The notes beneath the pieces were generated by a model, which searched no databases, was not told the DNA's origin, and worked only from the letters and a program-made list of their open reading frames with translations. A DNA stretch of 12,525 nt from JAISGQ01 sp045534445 (GTDB lineage Bacteria; Bacillota; Clostridia; Oscillospirales; Acutalibacteraceae): positions 1 to 12,525 of the forward strand of contig JAZSJQ010000030.1 in NCBI GenBank assembly GCA_045534445.1, written 5' to 3'. Each line of letters begins with the position of its first letter. The stretch's first letter is position 1. Position numbers and translations under genes: made by a program. Positions 8,680-12,525 of the stretch are shown here, one piece after another.

Positions 8680-9405
8680 TTATACCCCTCCAAAACGTCT
8701 TTTTCTTTTTGAGAAAATATCAATGGCTCTGTCAAGATCCTTTTTTGAAAAGTCGGGCCACAGAATTTCATCAAAAAAGACGAATTCAGAATATGCCGAC
8801 TGCCAAAGCAGAAAGTTTGATATTCTGTACTCTCCGCTGGGTCTGATTATCAAATCGGGGTCAGGCTGTGAAGCGGTGTACATTCTGTCCGATATCATCT
8901 GATCGGTTATATCTTCGCTCTTTATACCTTCCTCCGCAAGCTTCTTAACTGCGGTGACGATTTCCGCTCTGCCGCCGTAGTTTATTGCAAGGTTGAGTAC
9001 AAGACCTGTCTTATCAGAAGACAGCTCCTCAGCCTCTGCCATAAGCTCCTGCAGCTTGGGGTGGAGCATACTTCTGTCTCCGATAAAACGCGTTTTTATA
9101 TTCTCCTCACGGAAATCTCTAAGAGATTCCACAAGATAATCATATAAAAGCTTCATGAGCGCATCTACTTCTTCTTTCGGACGGTTCCAGTTTTCCGTGG
9201 AAAAAGCGTATACTGTGACATACTTTATTCCTATATCATTGCAGTACCTTGTAATGGTTCGGAAATTATTGGCTCCCTCGCGGTGTCCTGCCATACGGGG
9301 CAAGCCGCGCTTCTGTGCCCATCTGCCGTTTCCGTCCATGATTATTCCTATATGCACAGGAAGCTGCCTCTGCACCTTTTCTGCACTCTTTTTTCCTTTG
9401 AACAA
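8680..9405 (-). CDS. uppS: Isoprenyl transferase (undecaprenyl diphosphate synthase, cis-prenyltransferase)
   Basis: UppS adds isopentenyl units in cis to farnesyl diphosphate to make undecaprenyl diphosphate, the lipid carrier for peptidoglycan and other wall polymers. The 241-residue length is typical. Visible motifs are HIGIIMDGNGRWA (18-30; catalytic D24, phosphate-binding R28), GLPRMAGHREG (35-44), YVTVYAFSTENWNRP (62-76), LNLAINYGGRAEI (138-149) and PDLIIRPSGEYRISNFLLWQ (183-202; R188, R194). A Pro replaces the more common Thr in the IRTSGE motif. The start is TTG at 9403-9405, 7 nt after AGGGAGGG. The next in-frame Met (residue 23) is inside the catalytic motif, so it cannot be the start. 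The gap from frr is 80 nt and contains a hairpin, making it the least tightly coupled gene of the operon. Confidence 0.97.
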   Translation of the reverse strand: MFKGKKSAEKVQRQLPVHIGIIMDGNGRWAQKRGLPRMAGHREGANNFRTITRYCNDIGIKYVTVYAFSTENWNRPKEEVDALMKLLYDYLVESLRDFREENIKTRFIGDRSMLHPKLQELMAEAEELSSDKTGLVLNLAINYGGRAEIVTAVKKLAEEGIKSEDITDQMISDRMYTASQPDPDLIIRPSGEYRISNFLLWQSAYSEFVFFDEILWPDFSKKDLDRAIDIFSKRKRRFGGV

Positions 9406-9419
9406 GCAAATGCCCTCCC
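9403..9419 (-). promoter_or_regulatory. uppS ribosome binding site and TTG start
   Basis: On the minus strand, GGGAGGG is followed 7 nt later by TTG, which opens the uppS frame. No in-frame ATG occurs before residue 23, and in-frame GTG codons (residues 11 and 17) lack a comparable ribosome binding site. The Shine-Dalgarno end (GGGCATT on the minus strand, plus coordinates 9409-9415) is perfectly complementary over 7 nt to AATGCCC in the upstream hairpin (plus 9453-9459). Confidence 0.7.
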
Positions 9420-9446
9420 TTTTTCAGGCAGTTAAGCCTAACGCAA

Positions 9447-9471
9447 TACCGTGGGCATTACGCCCACGGTA
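9447..9471 (-). other. Strong hairpin in the frr-uppS intergenic gap
   Basis: A perfect 10-bp inverted repeat lies in the gap: TACCGTGGGC (9447-9456) and GCCCACGGTA (9462-9471) around a 5-nt loop. On either strand no T-run follows the stem: the minus strand continues ATTGCG and the plus strand continues ATAAACG. It is therefore not a standard intrinsic terminator. A weaker second stem (TTAGGC / GCCTGA with one G-U pair, plus 9424-9441) follows it in the minus-strand transcript, just before the uppS Shine-Dalgarno. Possible roles are an mRNA processing or stabilising element after frr, or modulation of uppS translation; both are inference. Confidence 0.6.
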
Positions 9472-9485
9472 ATAAACGTTTCAGG

Positions 9486-10040
9486 TTAGATTTCCATGAT
9501 TTCTGCTTCTTTTGCAGCTGAAAGCTCATCGATCTTCTTGATGAACTTGTCGGTCATGTCCTGAGTCTTCTTTTCTGCATTCTTGAGGTCGTCCTCAGTA
9601 ATTGCGGACTCTTTCTTCATTGCCTTGAGCTTATCAATGGCATCGCGGCGGATGGAACGGATAGCAACCTTGTTGTCCTCACCCATCTTCTTGATGTCCT
9701 TTGCGAGATCGCGGCGGCGCTCCTCGGTGAGGGGAGGGAAGGTAAGTCTGATAACTCTGCCGTCGTTCTGGGGGTTGATGCCGATGTCAGATGCGTTGAT
9801 AGCCTTCTCGATATTACGAAGTGCAGATGCATCGTAGGGCTGGATGCAGAGAACACGAGCCTCTGCAACGCTGATGGATGCGAGCTGGTTTACAGGGGTC
9901 TCGGTGCCGTAATACTCTACGGTTACCTTATCAAGAATGCTGGCGTTTGCTCTGCCTGCACGAACGGTCTTATAATCAGCTATAAGAACGTTTATTGTCT
10001 TGTTCATTTTTTCTTCTGTTGTCTTGAAAATTGTATCCAT
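9486..10040 (-). CDS. frr: Ribosome recycling factor
   Basis: Frr works with EF-G in the cytosol to split post-termination ribosomes from mRNA. The 184-residue length is that of the family. The N-terminal helix is followed by VRAGRANASILDKVTVEYYGT (about 26-46), then the beta domain region with PVNQLASISV and IQPYD (49-69). Conserved late motifs are INPQNDGRVIRLTFPPLTEERRRDL (about 93-117) and VAIRSIRRDA (127-136), followed by the long C-terminal helix. The ATG at 10038-10040 lies 7 nt after AAAGGGAG. It comes 38 nt downstream of pyrH, the usual neighbour in bacteria. No other reading is plausible. Confidence 0.98.
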   Translation of the reverse strand: MDTIFKTTEEKMNKTINVLIADYKTVRAGRANASILDKVTVEYYGTETPVNQLASISVAEARVLCIQPYDASALRNIEKAINASDIGINPQNDGRVIRLTFPPLTEERRRDLAKDIKKMGEDNKVAIRSIRRDAIDKLKAMKKESAITEDDLKNAEKKTQDMTDKFIKKIDELSAAKEAEIMEI

Positions 10041-10078
10041 TGTTATGCTCCCTTTCTTATGTAAAATTATTTGAATTA

Positions 10079-10789
10079 TCAGTCAGCGTATACTACAGTG
10101 CCGATTCCATCGCCGCATACCGCTGCGATAAGATTCTCGGGCTTCTGCATATCAAATACCATGATAGGCATTTTATTGTCGCGGCAAAGTGCTGCCGCGG
10201 CACCGTCCATGACCTTGAGGCCTCTTTCAAGAACCTCGCCGTAGCTGATTCTGTCATACTTGACTGCATCGTTATACACATGAGGATCCTTATCATAAAC
10301 ACCATCAACGACAGATGCCTTGAGAATTATCTCTGCACCGATCTCGGCAGCTCTCAGTGCTGCTGCGGTATCAGTGGAGAAGAAGGGGTTTCCTGTTCCG
10401 CAGCCGAAAATGACTACTCTGTTCTTTGAAAGATGGCTGACAGCCTTGTTTCTGATATAAGGCTCTGCGACGCTGGGCATGGGAAGAGCAGTCTGAACAC
10501 GGGTGCAGACACCCTTCTGCTCAAGTGCATCGGACACTGCCAGTGCATTCATTGCTGTTGCCAGCATTCCGATATGATCTGCCTTTATTCTGTCCATTTC
10601 ACCGGAGGAACGACCGCGCCAGAAGTTGCCGCCGCCGACCACGATTCCGACCTCTACACCGAGATCAACGACTTCCTTTATTGCCGCGCAGATCTCAGAA
10701 ATAGCTCCCTCGTCAAAACCGAATTTTTTATCACCTGCAAGCGCCTCACCGCTGAGCTTGAGCAGTATACGCTTATACTTTGCCTGCAT
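10079..10789 (-). CDS. pyrH: UMP kinase (uridylate kinase)
   Basis: PyrH phosphorylates UMP to UDP with ATP, feeding pyrimidine nucleotide synthesis; it belongs to the amino acid kinase family and acts as a hexamer in the cytosol. The motifs are ILLKLSGEALAG (8-19), GIVVGGGNFWRGR (48-60), the UMP-binding region DHIGMLATAMNALAVSDAL (71-89), FGCGTGNPFFSTDTAAALRA (128-147) and VDGVYDKDPH (161-170). The start is the ATG at 10787-10789, giving 236 residues: GGAG lies 8 nt upstream. A GTG three codons earlier (10796-10798) is in frame but forms part of that ribosome binding site, so it is rejected. The stop is TGA. It is the first gene of the operon, directly behind a good promoter. The rpsB-tsf pair commonly found upstream is missing. 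Confidence 0.97.
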   Translation of the reverse strand: MQAKYKRILLKLSGEALAGDKKFGFDEGAISEICAAIKEVVDLGVEVGIVVGGGNFWRGRSSGEMDRIKADHIGMLATAMNALAVSDALEQKGVCTRVQTALPMPSVAEPYIRNKAVSHLSKNRVVIFGCGTGNPFFSTDTAAALRAAEIGAEIILKASVVDGVYDKDPHVYNDAVKYDRISYGEVLERGLKVMDGAAAALCRDNKMPIMVFDMQKPENLIAAVCGDGIGTVVYAD

Positions 10790-10798
10790 ACAAATCAC

Positions 10799-10844
10799 TC
10801 CAAGATGTTATTAAACATATTTTACTAAAAATGTTCCAAGATGT
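10799..10844. repeat. 10-bp direct repeat in the pyrH promoter and leader
   Basis: TCCAAGATGT occurs on the plus strand at 10799-10808 and again at 10835-10844 (ACATCTTGGA on the coding strand), a period of 36 bp. The upstream copy covers half of the -35 box and the start of the spacer. The downstream copy lies in the predicted leader and ends in the GGA of the Shine-Dalgarno. The placement would suit an operator pair, but no regulator is identified; chance is possible. Confidence 0.45.
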
Positions 10845-10847
10845 AAA
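10819..10847 (-). promoter_or_regulatory. Sigma-A-type promoter of the pyrH-polC operon
   Basis: On the minus strand a -35 box TTTACA (plus 10842-10847) is followed by a 17-nt spacer and a -10 box TAAAAT (plus 10819-10824); each box has one mismatch to consensus. Transcription would start near plus 10812, giving a leader of about 23 nt with GGAG 8 nt before the pyrH ATG. The region upstream is AT-rich, and the 8-bp palindrome CGATATCG lies at 10849-10856 just behind the -35 box. I see no GC-rich hairpin with a T-run after the upstream aminotransferase-like gene, so some read-through into the operon is possible. Confidence 0.65.
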
Positions 10848-10875
10848 GCGATATCGTCCAATTCTTTGTAAATTT

Positions 10876-11928
10876 TCAAACACAGATCGTTTTAATTTTT
10901 TCGCATATAAATTCTGTCTGCTCGTCTGTCAGACCTTCGTGACAGGGAAGCAGAAATGTGCATACCGACAGATTTGATCCCACCGGCACATCGGACGCCT
11001 GACAGTCAAGCTCCTTGAATACTGCATTGCGGCAAAGGGGCTTTGAATAAAGCGTTCTGCACTCGATCCCTTCTTCGCGCAAGGATCTTACCATGCGCTC
11101 TGCACTCTCTTTGTCCTGCGCTCGCACGCCAAGGACCGGGTATGCACCAATGCAGCCTTCGGGCTCTGTCTGGAAGCTTATTGCGGTATCTTTTGCTGCC
11201 GCTTTCAGCTTTTCGGCATTCGCTCGGCGAAGAGCCGCTTTTTCTTCAGTTCCCCTGAGTTTCTTAATCCCGATTTCTGCAAGGCGACTTGATTCAGATT
11301 CACTTCCCTTTCTGATTATCTCAACTGAGCCTGTGGTATTATCGGATATCTTCCCGCCGCCGATTGAGGCAAGTCTGAGATTTCGGGCAAGCTGAATATC
11401 GTCGGTCAGTATAGCGCCTCCTGTTTCTTCAAAGCTCACGATCGATGCATCGCCAAGGGTTCCTGCGCACTTCTCACCCGCTTTTGCTCCCATCGCACAG
11501 GAGGCATCTTCTATAAGCAGAAGACCGTACTTCGCGCATATTCCTGCTATTTTTGAACAGTCAAAGGGCATTCCGAAAATGTCACTTACAATGACCGCAC
11601 GAGGGTAAAGTTCATTCTGTTTGATACATTTTTTTACTGTTTTTTCAAGCTTTTCTGCGCTCATGTGCCATGTATCAATATCGCAGTCCACAAAAACCGG
11701 CACCGCTCCGCACTCAAGCACCGCAAAAACAATGTACGGTTCTGCAAAAGAAGGCACAAAAACCGCCTCCCCCTTGCAAACAGACCATGCATAGAGCAGA
11801 TTTCTAAGTGCGTCACCCCTGTTGTCTGCAAGCACTGCCGCGGATACTCCCAATGTCCTGCACAGTTCATTCTCCAGCTCTGCGTTTTCTGCTGTCAGAG
11901 TCTTTGATGTATAAAGAGGAATTTTCAT
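10876..11928 (-). CDS. Divergent DegT/DnrJ/EryC1-family (PLP aminotransferase fold) protein lacking the PLP lysine
   Basis: The fold is that of sugar aminotransferases of the DegT/DnrJ/EryC1 family: AVFVPSFAEPYIVFAVLECG then AVPVFVD (55-81), VSDIFGMPFD (114-123), LLLIEDASCAMGAKAG (136-151; D141 is the pyridine-binding Asp), GTLGDASIVSF (156-166), GIECRTLYSKPL (287-298) and the final LLPCHEGLTDEQTEFI (326-341). Two active-site elements are missing. The SF-x3-K-x(4-5)-GEGG stretch that carries the PLP-binding Lys is shortened to SFEETGGAILTDD (165-177) with no Lys, and the SSGTAAL phosphate-binding motif is replaced by DNRGDAL (35-41). It has 17 Cys in 350 residues. The reading frame is intact, and the ATG follows a near-perfect Shine-Dalgarno (GGAGGTGA), so it looks like a maintained gene rather than a decayed one. 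It may be a non-transaminating paralogue. Its substrate is unknown, and it lies directly upstream of the pyrH operon, divergent to yebC. Confidence 0.8.
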   Translation of the reverse strand: MKIPLYTSKTLTAENAELENELCRTLGVSAAVLADNRGDALRNLLYAWSVCKGEAVFVPSFAEPYIVFAVLECGAVPVFVDCDIDTWHMSAEKLEKTVKKCIKQNELYPRAVIVSDIFGMPFDCSKIAGICAKYGLLLIEDASCAMGAKAGEKCAGTLGDASIVSFEETGGAILTDDIQLARNLRLASIGGGKISDNTTGSVEIIRKGSESESSRLAEIGIKKLRGTEEKAALRRANAEKLKAAAKDTAISFQTEPEGCIGAYPVLGVRAQDKESAERMVRSLREEGIECRTLYSKPLCRNAVFKELDCQASDVPVGSNLSVCTFLLPCHEGLTDEQTEFICEKIKTICV

Positions 11929-11950
11929 TCCGTTTCACCTCCGGAAAACT

Positions 11951-11974
11951 TAATCTGTATTTTATCACAGATTA
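11951..11974. promoter_or_regulatory. Palindrome over the -10 box of the DegT-like gene promoter
   Basis: Perfect 8-bp arms TAATCTGT (11951-11958) and ACAGATTA (11967-11974) flank an 8-nt centre that contains the -10 box on the minus strand. This is the geometry of an operator where a dimeric repressor would block the promoter. The yebC promoter has the CTGTGA half but not the other arm, so any such control would be specific to the DegT-like gene. No regulator can be named. Confidence 0.4.
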
Positions 11975-11987
11975 TTTCCATATACAA
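11959..11987 (-). promoter_or_regulatory. Promoter of the DegT-like gene
   Basis: On the minus strand a -35 box TTGTAT (plus 11982-11987) is followed by 17 nt and a -10 box TAAAAT (plus 11959-11964), preceded by TGA, which forms an extended -10 (TG-n-TAAAAT). The start point would be near plus 11952, leaving a leader of about 24 nt with GGAGGTGA before the ATG. The boxes are identical to those of the yebC promoter on the other strand. Confidence 0.6.
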
Positions 11988-11997
11988 TAAAAACATC

Positions 11998-12026
11998 TTG
12001 TATCGAGGCTCTTCCTGTGATAAAAT
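11998..12026 (+). promoter_or_regulatory. Promoter of yebC
   Basis: On the plus strand TTGTAT (11998-12003) is followed by a 17-nt spacer and TAAAAT (12021-12026), with TGA before it making an extended -10. The start point would be near 12033, giving a leader of about 68 nt. The -35 box is 10 bp from that of the divergent promoter, so two polymerases probably cannot bind at once. Confidence 0.6.
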
Positions 12027-12043
12027 ATTAGGGCATTCGAGGG

Positions 12044-12066
12044 AAAGCGGTTTCGATTAACGCTTT
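12044..12066 (+). other. Small hairpin in the yebC leader
   Basis: AAAGCG (12044-12049) and CGCTTT (12061-12066) form a 6-bp stem with an 11-nt loop in the predicted yebC leader. There is no T-run and the stem is weak. The 172-nt divergent gap as a whole (11929-12100) holds the two promoters, the palindrome, this stem and the yebC ribosome binding site; I see nothing else in it. Confidence 0.25.
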
Positions 12067-12100
12067 ATACACCTCTAAAAATTCTATACGGAGGGTTATT

Positions 12101-12525
12101 ATGTCAGGACATAATAAATGGAGTACGATCAAAAGAAAAAAGGAAAAGACCGATGGCCAGCGCGCCAAGGTCTTCACTAAAATAGGCCGTGAGATAGCTG
12201 TTGCGGTCAAAAACGGCGGCCCTGACCCCGTTTCCAACCCCAAGCTAAAGGACTGCATTGCAAAGGCAAAGTCCCTCAACGTGCCTAACGCCAACATCGA
12301 AAGAGTTATCAAGAAGGCTTCCGGTGACAACGATGGCAAAGAATACGAAGCACTCACCTACGAAGGCTACGGTCCCTGCGGTGTAGCTGTTATCGTTGAA
12401 ACTCTTACCGACAACAGAAACCGTACCGCCGGCGATCTGCGTCACTACTTTGACAAGAACGGCGGCAACCTCGGCACCACCGGCTGCGTTTCCTTTATGT
12501 TCTCCACCAAGGGTGTTATCGCAAT
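12101..12525 (+). CDS. yebC: YebC/PmpR family protein (partial, 3' end outside the window)
   Basis: The 141 visible codons begin with MSGHNKWSTIKRKKEK, the typical YebC N-terminus (MAGHSKWANIKHRK in other bacteria). Next come AKVFTKIGREIAVAVKNGG (22-40), DPVSNPKLKDCIAKAKSLNVP (about 42-62), NIERVIKKASG (65-75), YEGYGPCGVAVIVETLTDNRNRT (88-110) and GGNLGTTGCVSFMF (121-134). Family members were long annotated as transcriptional regulators; more recent work on the family links them to relief of ribosome stalling at proline stretches, so the role here may be in translation. The ATG follows GGAGGG by 5 nt. Third positions are strongly C-biased (GGC, AAC, ACC, TCC), more than in neighbouring genes, which suggests high expression. 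No stop occurs before the window edge. Confidence 0.95.
   Translation, partial: MSGHNKWSTIKRKKEKTDGQRAKVFTKIGREIAVAVKNGGPDPVSNPKLKDCIAKAKSLNVPNANIERVIKKASGDNDGKEYEALTYEGYGPCGVAVIVETLTDNRNRTAGDLRHYFDKNGGNLGTTGCVSFMFSTKGVIA

Larger units (their letters stand above)
11958..12027. repeat. Inverted repeat uniting the two divergent promoters
   Basis: A 13-bp perfect inverted repeat, TATTTTATCACAG (11958-11970) and CTGTGATAAAATA (12015-12027), is centred at 11992.5. The second pair ATACAA (11982-11987) and TTGTAT (11998-12003) has the same centre. Together they are the -10 and -35 regions of the two back-to-back promoters, so the symmetry is built from promoter elements plus the CTG that extends them. 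Confidence 0.75.

Noticed and set aside
8432..8902. Plus-strand open frame spanning the cdsA-uppS junction
   Set aside because: It is antisense to two certain genes, with no motifs and no promoter.
9447..9471. Intrinsic terminator between frr and uppS
   Set aside because: The stem is strong, but neither strand has a T-run after it, so it is recorded as a hairpin only.
10790..10798. GTG start for pyrH three codons upstream
   Set aside because: The GTG overlaps the GGAG ribosome binding site, which is correctly spaced for the ATG at 10787-10789.
10790..10875. Terminator after the DegT-like gene
   Set aside because: No GC-rich stem with a T-run is visible; only the palindrome CGATATCG and the pyrH promoter are there.
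10876..11928. Frameshifted pseudogene explanation for the DegT-like gene
   Set aside because: The frame is open for 350 codons with family motifs to the C-terminus and a strong ribosome binding site; the missing loop is an in-frame absence.
11993..12000. ACATCTTG as a third copy of the pyrH promoter repeat
   Set aside because: It matches eight of ten bases in an AT-rich promoter region and partly overlaps the -35 box; chance is a sufficient explanation without more copies.
1..12525. CRISPR array, tRNA/rRNA, mobile element or phage genes
   Set aside because: Nearly all bases are covered by core genes. No regularly spaced repeats, transposase or integrase motifs, or tRNA-like structures were seen in the gaps.

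Overview
The window looks like a chromosomal segment from a Gram-positive Clostridia bacterium, most likely a Ruminococcus-like member of the Oscillospiraceae. The basis is the PolC-type replicative polymerase (a Firmicutes hallmark), the strong purine-rich ribosome binding sites, the two TTG starts, and the gene order pyrH-frr-uppS-cdsA-dxr-rseP-ispG-polC. Carrying ispG where Bacillus has proS is, from memory, the Clostridia version of this cluster. No tRNA, rRNA, CRISPR array, insertion sequence or phage gene is visible.

Layout. Positions 17-10789, all on the minus strand, hold one tightly packed operon of eight housekeeping genes. In transcription order they are pyrH (UMP kinase), frr (ribosome recycling factor), uppS (undecaprenyl diphosphate synthase), cdsA (CDP-diacylglycerol synthase), dxr and ispG (MEP isoprenoid pathway) with rseP (site-2 membrane protease) between them, and polC. 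Gaps are 2-38 nt, except for an 80-nt gap between frr and uppS that holds a strong hairpin. A good sigma-A-type promoter (TTTACA, 17 nt, TAAAAT) lies just upstream of pyrH. Upstream of it on the same strand (10876-11928) is a divergent DegT/DnrJ-family aminotransferase homologue. Across a 172-nt divergent intergenic region, the plus-strand gene yebC starts at 12101 and runs off the window.

How the genes fit together. Dxr and IspG make isoprenoid precursors, UppS turns them into the undecaprenyl carrier for cell-wall synthesis, CdsA makes the phospholipid precursor, RseP cleaves membrane regulators, PyrH supplies pyrimidine nucleotides, Frr recycles ribosomes and PolC replicates DNA. The operon therefore joins envelope growth, translation and replication. 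The rpsB-tsf genes that usually precede pyrH are absent.

Most of the window is ordinary core genome, and I see no convincing new multi-gene system. The points most worth a second look are: (1) the DegT-family protein has lost the PLP-binding lysine segment and a second active-site motif and carries 17 cysteines, so it is probably a non-aminotransferase paralogue; (2) the promoters of that gene and yebC are an almost perfect mirror image, with identical -35 and -10 boxes about one centre; (3) the frr-uppS hairpin could pair alternatively with the uppS ribosome binding site; and (4) the pyrH promoter contains a 10-bp direct repeat.
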